Part shown: one piece after another, positions 34,527 through 41,860 of the stretch
Numbering within the stretch: the first letter of the stretch is position 1
Layout of the letters: each line of letters begins with the position of its first letter
Source: RGIG4576 sp045656705
Lineage (GTDB): Bacteria; Bacteroidota; Bacteroidia; Bacteroidales; Muribaculaceae
NCBI GenBank assembly: GCA_045656705.1
Contig: JAZORR010000054.1
Location: forward strand, 1 to 62,899
Length of the DNA: 62,899 nucleotides
Reading direction: 5' to 3'
Program-made: the position numbers and the translations under genes
The notes under the pieces: model-generated
The model's database searches: none
Seen by the model: the letters and a program-made list of their open reading frames with translations, nothing else
What the model was told of the DNA's origin: nothing

Positions 34527-35591
34527 TTAATTGTGTTCTTCGCTATGATGTCCCTCTTCTTGAGCAAGCGAAATGAACAATGCCGATAGCATAGTGAACA
34601 CGAATGCTTGAATGAAGCTCACAAGCACATCAAGGAGCAACATAAAGAGCGAGAATGCCATTGACACCACTGTAGTGGCTCCTGTAGCTGCAGGCCCAAA
34701 TGCGCCAAAGATGAAAATAAGCAATGTGAGTACAAGCACGATGATGTGACCACCCATCATATTGGCAAATAGACGCACCGTCAATGCCGCTGGCTTTGTG
34801 AACAATCCAAACAACTCAATCATTGGCATGATTGGAAGTGGGCACTTTAGCCACATTGGCACATCTGGCCAGAATACTTCTTTCCAGTAGTGTTTTGTAC
34901 CGAAAGCATTAGTCATGAAGAATGTGAACAACGCCAATACAAGCGTCACTGCAATATTACCTGTAAGGTTGGCACCACCAGGGAATATTACGATCAATCC
35001 TAATAGGTTCATCACCAATATCAAGAAGAATACAGTGAGCAGATAAGGACCAAACTTTTTAGCCTTCTTGCCAAGTGTAGGGCGTATTACATTGCCATAC
35101 ACAAATTCTACTATCAACTCCAACATTGCAGTACCCTTGCGAGGGGCCTTCAATGGATTCTTCTTATACCAGCGATGTATGCACATTACGCATAGCACCA
35201 CCACCAATGCCGAGATGAACAACGCAGCCACATTCTTTGTGATAGAGATATCAAGCGGACGATACTCAGTACCATCGGCCTTCACTCCCACCACCTTGCC
35301 GTGATAGTTACCTTCGGTTGCAATCTTAAATCCGTCGTATGACGCGCCGTGTTCCAAGCGAGCAGAGCTGAACATATGCCAACCGCCCTCTTCATCCATC
35401 ACAATTATAGGAAGAGGAATATTGTGGTGGTGTGAAAATGGAACTACCCAGCCATACTGGTCGCCAAGGTGGTGAAAAATCACCCCCTTAGGGTCCACAC
35501 CTTCCGATGAATGCTCACTTGCCATAGCCGTTGCAGGACACACAGCACATAGCATCATCAGGCTCATTATTATGGTCAGTACTTTCTTCAT
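34527..35591 (-). CDS. atpB: ATP synthase a subunit with N-terminal extension
   Basis: The 354-aa proton-channel subunit of Fo. It is longer than the E. coli protein because of an N-terminal signal-like helix (ending ATAMAS) and about 90 periplasmic residues. The channel Arg lies in ALTVRLFANMMGGHI. The C-terminus is His/Glu-rich. It follows atpC by 11 bases, with no separate atpI-like gene between. Confidence 0.94.
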   Translation of the reverse strand: MKKVLTIIMSLMMLCAVCPATAMASEHSSEGVDPKGVIFHHLGDQYGWVVPFSHHHNIPLPIIVMDEEGGWHMFSSARLEHGASYDGFKIATEGNYHGKVVGVKADGTEYRPLDISITKNVAALFISALVVVLCVMCIHRWYKKNPLKAPRKGTAMLELIVEFVYGNVIRPTLGKKAKKFGPYLLTVFFLILVMNLLGLIVIFPGGANLTGNIAVTLVLALFTFFMTNAFGTKHYWKEVFWPDVPMWLKCPLPIMPMIELFGLFTKPAALTVRLFANMMGGHIIVLVLTLLIFIFGAFGPAATGATTVVSMAFSLFMLLLDVLVSFIQAFVFTMLSALFISLAQEEGHHSEEHN

Positions 35592-35602
35592 ATTTCACGG
35601 AT

Positions 35603-35836
35603 TTAATACAAACACACTGAAACAACATTGTGATTAATGTCGGCAATACCACCCTTTATCTCCATTTCCTCGTCCTTGCCTTCAACGGTATACACCATCT
35701 TGCCAGCCACAAGCGAAGATATCAAGGCAGCGTGATTCTCAAGCACTGTAAATAGTCCAAGAGCACCCGGCAAAGTCACTTTTGATACTTCACCAGTAAA
35801 TTCCACCTTTTCAGCCGATATTATGTTCAGTGTCAT
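35603..35836 (-). CDS. atpC: ATP synthase epsilon subunit, short form
   Basis: A 77-aa protein covering only the N-terminal beta-sandwich of epsilon (GALGLFTVLENHAALIS). The C-terminal helical pair, which in E. coli inhibits ATP hydrolysis, is absent. The frame ends with a proper stop and the next gene begins 11 bases later, so this is not an obvious frameshift. It lies 22 bases after atpD. Confidence 0.9.
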   Translation of the reverse strand: MTLNIISAEKVEFTGEVSKVTLPGALGLFTVLENHAALISSLVAGKMVYTVEGKDEEMEIKGGIADINHNVVSVCLY

Positions 35837-35858
35837 ATTTTTCTAATTAATAATTTCG

Positions 35859-37367
35859 TTACTTCTTAACTTCGGCAAGCATCTTCTTACCCTTTTCAAT
35901 CACTTCGTCGATTGTACCAGCGTTCAAGAATGCTTGTTCTGGATATTCATCCATTTCACCATTCAAAATCATCTTGAAACCACGAATAGTTTCATTCAAT
36001 GGCACCATCACACCAGGTAGACCAGTAAATTGCTCTGCTACGAAGAATGGTTGCGACAAGAATCGTTGTGCACGACGAGCACGAGCCACCACAAGCTTAT
36101 CGGCATCACTCAATTCGTCTACACCAAGAATTGCGATGATATCTTGCAATTCATTGTATTTTTGAAGCAATTTCTTCACACTTTGTGCCACTTCGTAGTG
36201 TTCTTCACCCACCAAGTGAGGATCGAGCATACGAGATGTAGAGTCAAGTGGGTCCACAGCTGGATAGATACCAAGCTCACTGATCTTACGGCTCAACACG
36301 GTAGTTGCATCCAAGAAGCTGAACGTTGTAGCAGGAGCAGGGTCAGTCAAGTCATCGGCAGGCACATAGATTGCTTGCACTGATGTGATACTACCCGACT
36401 TAGTTGATGTAATACGTTCTTGCAATGCACCCATTTCCGATGCCAATGTAGGTTGGTAACCCACAGCAGATGGCATACGTCCAAGCAACGCCGATACCTC
36501 AGAACCTGCTTGTGTGAAACGGAAGATGTTGTCGATGAAAAGCAAGATTTCCTTACCACCACCATCTTGATCACGGAATTGTTCTGCCACTGTAAGACCT
36601 GATAGTGCCACACGAAGACGTGCACCTGGTGGTTCGTTCATCTGACCGAACACAAGTGTACCTTGCGACTTAGCCACTTCTGCCATATCCACATCTTCAA
36701 GGTTCCACTCGCCCTTTTCAAGACCTTCCTTAAACTTATCACCATATTTGATTACACCGCTTTCTATCATTTCGCGGAGCAAGTCATTACCTTCACGAGT
36801 ACGCTCTCCCACACCAGTGAACACAGAGAAACCATTGTGTCCGTGCGCAATGTTGTGGATTAGCTCCATAATCAACACTGTCTTACCTACACCGGCACCA
36901 CCAAACAAACCGATCTTACCCCCCTTTGCATATGGTTCAAGCAAGTCGATTACCTTGATACCTGTAAATAAGATTTCCGAACTGATCGACAAGTCGGCAA
37001 ACGCAGGTGCTGGTTGGTGTATTGAACGACGAGCCGAACCCTCTTCCATCTCTTTCAAGTGGTCGATAGGCTCACCTACCACATTCAACAAACGACCCTT
37101 CACTTGGTCTCCAGTTGGCACAGAGATTGGCATACCTTTGCTCACCACCTCCATACCACGCTGCAAGCCGTCAGTACTTTCCATAGCCACACATCGCACT
37201 GTATCTTCGCCAATGTGTTGCTCTACTTCAAGAATCAATTCCGACCCATCTTCACGCTTCACGCCAAGTGATGTATAGATGGCTGGCACTGCATTACCTT
37301 CACCTTCGAAGATAACGTCAACCACCGGACCGATTACTTGTGCTATTTTTCCAATATTTTTGTTCAT
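35859..37367 (-). CDS. atpD: ATP synthase beta subunit
   Basis: The 502-aa catalytic F1 subunit. The Walker A P-loop is GGAGVGKT (156-163), the catalytic GERTREGNDL is present, and so is ALLGRMPSAVGYQPTL. It is the first gene of the ATP synthase block and lies 43 bases downstream of nuoH, in the same direction. I see no TAnnTTTG box in that gap, so it may be transcribed from the nuoA promoter. Confidence 0.97.
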   Translation of the reverse strand: MNKNIGKIAQVIGPVVDVIFEGEGNAVPAIYTSLGVKREDGSELILEVEQHIGEDTVRCVAMESTDGLQRGMEVVSKGMPISVPTGDQVKGRLLNVVGEPIDHLKEMEEGSARRSIHQPAPAFADLSISSEILFTGIKVIDLLEPYAKGGKIGLFGGAGVGKTVLIMELIHNIAHGHNGFSVFTGVGERTREGNDLLREMIESGVIKYGDKFKEGLEKGEWNLEDVDMAEVAKSQGTLVFGQMNEPPGARLRVALSGLTVAEQFRDQDGGGKEILLFIDNIFRFTQAGSEVSALLGRMPSAVGYQPTLASEMGALQERITSTKSGSITSVQAIYVPADDLTDPAPATTFSFLDATTVLSRKISELGIYPAVDPLDSTSRMLDPHLVGEEHYEVAQSVKKLLQKYNELQDIIAILGVDELSDADKLVVARARRAQRFLSQPFFVAEQFTGLPGVMVPLNETIRGFKMILNGEMDEYPEQAFLNAGTIDEVIEKGKKMLAEVKK

Positions 37368-37410
37368 AGCAACGCTTGTATATTAGTTTTTTAGTTAATT
37401 TTTTCGTTTT

Positions 37411-38487
37411 TTAGAAATGCAAACCATACATCACCACGATTGTCATCAAAATAAGATTGAACAATCCGATTGGCATCAAATACTTCCATTCAAGTTTAAG
37501 CATTTGGTCGATACGCACGCGTGGGAACGACCAACGGAACCAAATCAACAAGAATGAAATAAAGAATGCTTTACCAAGGAACCACACTACCGATGGAATG
37601 TAGTCCATTACTGCATTGAAACCTTCCCATCCTGGCACGTGCAATGGCATCCAACCACCCAAGAATAGCAATGATGCGATACCCGACACCACAAATAGGT
37701 TCAAGTATTCTGCCAAGTAGAAGAAACCAAAGTGAATACCTGAGTACTCAGTGTGGTAACCTGCTGTCAACTCGTGTTCTGCTTCAGGCATATCGAAAGG
37801 ACCACGGTTAGTTTCGGCATTCGCTGCTATCAAGTAAATCACAAATGCGATAAACGCTGGAATGTGTCCCTTGAACAAGAACCATCCATCGGCTTGAGCT
37901 TCTACCAAGCCTGTGATCGACATTGTTCCCGATAGCACTACCATTGTCAAAATAGACAAACCAATTGACAATTCGTAACTTACCATTTGAGCTCCCGAAC
38001 GCATCGCACCGATAAGCGTATACTTATTGTTACTTGACCATCCTGCAAGCAAGATACCAAGCACACCAATCGATGATGCTGCAATCATAAAGAACACACC
38101 GATATTGAAATCGATTACTTGCAATCCGTTACCCCATGGCAAACATGCAAATGTAAGCATTGATGCCACAATCACAAGGTATGGAGCAAGAGCAAACAAG
38201 AAACGGTCGATATTTTCAAGACGGATAAGCTCCTTAATCAAAATCTTGAACATATCTGCAAACACTTGCAATGCACCCCAAGGACCCACACGCATAGGAC
38301 CAAGACGACATTGGAACCAAGCACACAACTTACGTTCATAAATAATGTAGAACAATGCCAATAAAGCATACACAAGTAGCAATGCCACAGCTATTAGCAC
38401 ACACTCCACTGTTGTTGTAAGCCATCCTGGCATATAGCTCATCAATAGCTCATGCAACCAGTTTGTAGCTATACTGAAATCAAACAT
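37411..38487 (-). CDS. nuoH: NADH-quinone oxidoreductase subunit H
   Basis: A 358-aa membrane subunit at the quinone-binding site, with eight or nine helices. Conserved pieces are ERKLCAWFQCRLGPMRVGPWG, then NRGPFDMPEAEHELTAGYHTEYSG and WFRWSFPRVRIDQML. It lies 43 bases after nuoCD. In the usual order nuoI follows, but here eight ATP synthase genes intervene. Confidence 0.95.
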   Translation of the reverse strand: MFDFSIATNWLHELLMSYMPGWLTTTVECVLIAVALLLVYALLALFYIIYERKLCAWFQCRLGPMRVGPWGALQVFADMFKILIKELIRLENIDRFLFALAPYLVIVASMLTFACLPWGNGLQVIDFNIGVFFMIAASSIGVLGILLAGWSSNNKYTLIGAMRSGAQMVSYELSIGLSILTMVVLSGTMSITGLVEAQADGWFLFKGHIPAFIAFVIYLIAANAETNRGPFDMPEAEHELTAGYHTEYSGIHFGFFYLAEYLNLFVVSGIASLLFLGGWMPLHVPGWEGFNAVMDYIPSVVWFLGKAFFISFLLIWFRWSFPRVRIDQMLKLEWKYLMPIGLFNLILMTIVVMYGLHF

Positions 38488-38530
38488 ATCTGTTATTTTT
38501 TCTTTAAGTTTCTATTATCTATTAATTCTA

Positions 38531-40165
38531 TTAGCGGTCGATATCTGGAATCACATAGTCCATTGATGCAGAAATGGTGATCAAGTCGGCAATCTTATAG
38601 TTTGCACAATACTTGTCAATAGCTCCCACATGGTTCAAACATGGACTGCTGAAGTGCATACGATATGGATTCTTTCCGCCATCGCTTTCGATATACACAC
38701 CGAATGTACCACGGCTTGCTTCCACTTCTTGGAACCAGTGACCTGCTGGCAACTTAATCATCTTTGGCACCTTTGGAGCTGCGATTTCGTTACCTTCTTC
38801 CTTTTCAAGCATATCACAAAGTTGCTCAAGCATGCTCACACATTGCATAATTTCGTCCATTCTCACCATATAGCGAGCGAAGCTATCACCTTCGTTGTAA
38901 ACGATTTCGTCAAACTTCAATTCGCCATACACAGCATATGGAGTGCGCTTACGCACGTCGCAAGCCCAACCCGATGCACGACCGTTAGGACCGCTTGTAG
39001 CATAGCTGATAACTTCTTCCTTCGATACCACACCCACACCTTGAGTTCTCTTTTCGGTAATGATGTTACCAGTGAATAGCTTGTGATATTCAGCCACACG
39101 CGATGGCATGATAGCACACAATTCGCGCACGTCCTTAATGAAATCTGGATGAACATCTGCTGCCACACCACCTATCACATGATAGTGTTGCGACATACGA
39201 CCACCAGTAGTCTTTTCAAGAATATCAAGAATTTGTTCACGTTCACGGAAACCATATACGAATGCTGTTGTTGCACCCATATCCATTGCCATACATCCGA
39301 ACGATAGCAAGTGCGATGACATACGCATCAATTCGTCCATCATCACGCGAATCACTTGCACACGGTGAGGCACTTCAATACCCATTGCCTTTTCAATACA
39401 CAAGCACAAGCAGTGACGATTTTGGCATGAGCTCATATAGTCCATACGGTCAGTGAAGAACAATGTTTGTGGATATGACTTGCTTTCGCACAATCTTTCG
39501 ATACCACGGTGAATGTAGCCACACACAGGAATCACCTTTGTGATAGTTTCACCATCCACAGCACAACGCAAACGCATCACACCGTGAGTTGATGGGTGTT
39601 GAGGACCGAAGTTCACCACATAATCAGTTTCGTCAAATATCTTATAATCTGTCTTTGTCAATTTGCCACCTTCGCCTTCGGTCACTGTGAAGCTGTCATC
39701 TTCATTTTCTTCAGCATCAAGGCGAATAGGGTTCAATTCTGGATTAGCATCGTAGTCCTTTCTCAATGGATAACCCACCCAATCAGTACGCATAAACAAG
39801 CGACGCATATCTGGGTGACCGATAAACACGATACCATAGAAGTCAAATACTTCGCGTTCTTGAATCAATGCTACCTTCCAGAAGTCGCTCACACTATGAA
39901 GCATTGGCTTTTCGCGATCGGCAGTTGCCACCTTCACGCTCACCTTTGCATTTGTAGCAGTCGATGTTAGGTAATACATACAGCCAAGTGTTTCTTTCCA
40001 GTCAACACCTGTCACCGACACCAAATAGTCGAAGCCCATTTCTTCCTTCAACGCTTTCGCCAAAGAATACCATTCCTTGTCGTCAACATTCACAAGAAGG
40101 TATTCGCCTTCTTCAAATGTAGCCGATGGACATAGGCTTGCGATTTTTTCTTGTAAATTCACCAT
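38531..40165 (-). CDS. nuoCD: NADH-quinone oxidoreductase subunits C and D, fused
   Basis: A 544-aa fusion. Residues 1 to about 140 are NuoC (LIQEREVFDFYGIVFIGHPD), and residues about 180-544 are NuoD (FGPQHPSTHGVMRLR), which forms the quinone pocket. Two further NuoD segments are GGVAADVHPDF and the C-terminal DYVIPDIDR. The fusion is common in several bacterial groups and usual in this phylum. It lies 58 bases after nuoB. Confidence 0.95.
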   Translation of the reverse strand: MVNLQEKIASLCPSATFEEGEYLLVNVDDKEWYSLAKALKEEMGFDYLVSVTGVDWKETLGCMYYLTSTATNAKVSVKVATADREKPMLHSVSDFWKVALIQEREVFDFYGIVFIGHPDMRRLFMRTDWVGYPLRKDYDANPELNPIRLDAEENEDDSFTVTEGEGGKLTKTDYKIFDETDYVVNFGPQHPSTHGVMRLRCAVDGETITKVIPVCGYIHRGIERLCESKSYPQTLFFTDRMDYMSSCQNRHCLCLCIEKAMGIEVPHRVQVIRVMMDELMRMSSHLLSFGCMAMDMGATTAFVYGFREREQILDILEKTTGGRMSQHYHVIGGVAADVHPDFIKDVRELCAIMPSRVAEYHKLFTGNIITEKRTQGVGVVSKEEVISYATSGPNGRASGWACDVRKRTPYAVYGELKFDEIVYNEGDSFARYMVRMDEIMQCVSMLEQLCDMLEKEEGNEIAAPKVPKMIKLPAGHWFQEVEASRGTFGVYIESDGGKNPYRMHFSSPCLNHVGAIDKYCANYKIADLITISASMDYVIPDIDR

Positions 40166-40223
40166 ATTATATATATGTGTATCTTATTTGCTTATTTTAG
40201 TTTCTTTTTCTCTCAAAAAGTAA

Positions 40224-40835
40224 TTACTTCATTGCTTCTGCTTCTTCAGGATTTGCAGCCAAGTAATCGCTCAATTTTTCCTTGCGATTAGCTCCACCAA
40301 AGAATTTTTGTGCATTAATCTTGCGTTGCAATTGCATCATTCCATAGAACATTGCCTCTGGACGTGGAGGACAACCAGGTATATACACGTCTACTGGTAG
40401 CAATTGGTCTACACCTTGCACCACGCAGTGCGATCCCTTGAACGGACCACCTGAGATTGTACATGCTCCTGTTGCTATCACATACTTTGGTTCAGCCAAT
40501 TGTTCATACAAACGCATCAACACAGGTGCCATACGATAAGTAATCGTACCATTGATCATTATCAAGTCAGCTTGGCGTGGTGAGTTACGAAGCACCTCAA
40601 ATCCGAAGCGAGCCATATCGTGACGCGCTGCTGCAGCGTGCATAAACTCGATTGCACAACAGCTCGTACCGAAACACAATGGCCACAAAGAGTTAGCACG
40701 GCTCCAGTTGATAAGCTTATCAAAAGTACCCACCACCACATTTGCTCCACTTGCATTTAGTTCTTCCACGAGTTGGTCGATATATTCATTATCCTTCCAG
40801 TCCTCGCGCTTCATGCTCTTTATCTTTATTTCCAT
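40224..40835 (-). CDS. nuoB: NADH-quinone oxidoreductase subunit B
   Basis: A 203-aa peripheral subunit that binds cluster N2 next to quinone. I place the start at 40835 (MEIKIKSMKRED), preceded by AAAGGAG; the frame upstream to 40946 is only an overlap with nuoA. Cluster ligands are in CFGTSCCAIEF, TGACTISGG and PGCPPRPE. It overlaps the end of nuoA by ten bases. Confidence 0.94.
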   Translation of the reverse strand: MEIKIKSMKREDWKDNEYIDQLVEELNASGANVVVGTFDKLINWSRANSLWPLCFGTSCCAIEFMHAAAARHDMARFGFEVLRNSPRQADLIMINGTITYRMAPVLMRLYEQLAEPKYVIATGACTISGGPFKGSHCVVQGVDQLLPVDVYIPGCPPRPEAMFYGMMQLQRKINAQKFFGGANRKEKLSDYLAANPEEAEAMK

Positions 40836-41194
40836 TCCAATGCTCCTTTCCGCCAAGCGTATGCCAAGCCCAAGATTAATACAGTCAAGAAGATTCCTAC
40901 GCTTATAAGACCTGCTGTTCCCAATGTCTTGCAGATTACTGCCCAAGGAAACAAAAACACAGTTTCCACATCAAACATCAAGAAAAGAATTGCAAATAGG
41001 TAGTAACCCACCTTAAATTGCATCATACTTTCACCTCTTGTAGGAATACCGCACTCATAGGCCTTACCCTTTTGCTTCGAGTAAGACTTTGGCGAAATCA
41101 ACGCCGCAATGATCAGTGCTGCCGCCACAAGTCCAACACCTGTGAGCAACGCAGTAGTCATGAGCGTCGTACTTTGAATACTTAATAACTCCAT
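40826..41194 (-). CDS. nuoA: NADH-quinone oxidoreductase subunit A
   Basis: A 122-aa membrane subunit with three helices and the conserved loop KAYECGIPTRGES, followed by FLMFDVETVFLFPWA. It is the first gene of the nuo cluster. The nuo genes here lack nuoE, F and G, as in other Bacteroidota, so the electron donor may not be NADH. The leader upstream is long (about 450 nt). Confidence 0.94.
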   Translation of the reverse strand: MELLSIQSTTLMTTALLTGVGLVAAALIIAALISPKSYSKQKGKAYECGIPTRGESMMQFKVGYYLFAILFLMFDVETVFLFPWAVICKTLGTAGLISVGIFLTVLILGLAYAWRKGALEWK

Positions 41195-41590
41195 AAAAAT
41201 ATTAATATATCAATTTTAATTTTTTTCTACTCCAAATTTTCTTCGAGACCTTCACAATGCATAGTTCTCACACTCTCAATAGCACATATCTTCACAATCC
41301 ACCACATTATGAGCCAACGCGTTAGCCACGCCACACCCGCCAATGGTCGTCGATAAATACTATTGCAGACGCACACCTTTCACAGCACACATCTTGCCCT
41401 ATCCAAAAGTCCCTCAGGCCTTATCTCATCGTGCCTCTGCACGCATCAAGGCTCAAAATCACATACCTACACCCACAAATACGACAATAAGCGCACGCCT
41501 TTTTCAAGCACACGCCACCCATTCTGCAATATTTGCATCACATAGTAGATACATCCAAAAAATTTATAATTAAGTACTTAATCGAAAAAC

Positions 41591-41638
41591 GAATCACGGA
41601 GTCGAATCCTAATTTACAGCCCGTTCGGCTACGCGTCA
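41591..41638 (-). other. tRNA-like stretch at the start of the nuoA leader
   Basis: The minus strand reads TAGCCGAACGGGC, then CTGTAAA (as in a tyrosine anticodon loop), then GGATTCGACTCC (as in a T-arm). Each piece resembles part of a tRNA, but spacing and stem pairing are wrong for a cloverleaf. It may be a decayed tRNA or a coincidence. Confidence 0.25.
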
Positions 41639-41650
41639 TTTTTCATTGTG

Positions 41651-41658
41651 CAAAGATA
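41651..41658 (-). promoter_or_regulatory. -7 box TATCTTTG for the nuo leader
   Basis: The minus strand reads TATCTTTGC, a full TAnnTTTG match and the form often seen before stable-RNA and housekeeping transcripts in this phylum. No TTG occurs at the right distance for -33. The predicted start is near 41645, just ahead of the tRNA-like stretch. Confidence 0.55.
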
Positions 41659-41754
41659 ATCAATCTTTTCAATTTATTCTAATTTTATAACATTTTTCAT
41701 TCCCTAATCACTGCTTTTTTTCACCTACTTTTCACCCCACTCGCCACCTCATTA

Positions 41755-41820
41755 CCTCAAATCACCACTTTTACTGCCTCAAATCACCACTTTTACTGCC
41801 ATAAATCACTACTTTTAGTG
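41755..41820 (+). repeat. three tandem 22-bp repeats, likely operator
   Basis: Units at 41755-41776 and 41777-41798 are identical (CCTCAAATCACCACTTTTACTG). The third, 41799-41820, differs at a few positions and contains the near-palindrome CACTACTTTTAGTG. The 22-bp spacing is two helical turns, so a regulator would meet each copy on the same DNA face. The array ends exactly at the -33 element of the receptor promoter. Confidence 0.8.
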
Positions 41821-41821
41821 A

Positions 41822-41853
41822 TTGCGTGCGCGAATTTATATGTGTAATTTTGC
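41822..41853 (+). promoter_or_regulatory. promoter of the TonB receptor gene
   Basis: TTG (41822-41824) is followed by 21 bases and TAATTTTG (41846-41853). The predicted transcription start is near 41859, only about two bases before the best start codon at 41861, so the mRNA would be nearly leaderless. Confidence 0.65.
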
Positions 41854-41860
41854 ACCAAAT

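Larger units (their letters stand above)
41195..41754 (-). other. long GU-rich leader upstream of nuoA
   Basis: No convincing protein gene is present. The minus strand from the -7 box at 41651-41658 to nuoA is a roughly 450-nt leader unusually rich in G and T for this genome. It contains the tRNA-like stretch at 41591-41638 and a 33-codon Cys-rich frame at 41421-41522 without a ribosome-binding site. Positions 41659-41754 are AT-rich and appear featureless. Confidence 0.5.

Noticed and set aside
35603..35836. frameshifted epsilon subunit
   Set aside because: The next gene starts 11 bases after the stop, leaving no room for the missing helices, so the short form appears genuine.
41591..41638. 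functional tRNA-Tyr
   Set aside because: Stems do not pair, spacing is too short and there is no acceptor arm.
41755..41820. CRISPR-like array
   Set aside because: The three 22-bp units are directly joined with no spacers and no cas genes are present; an operator is more likely.
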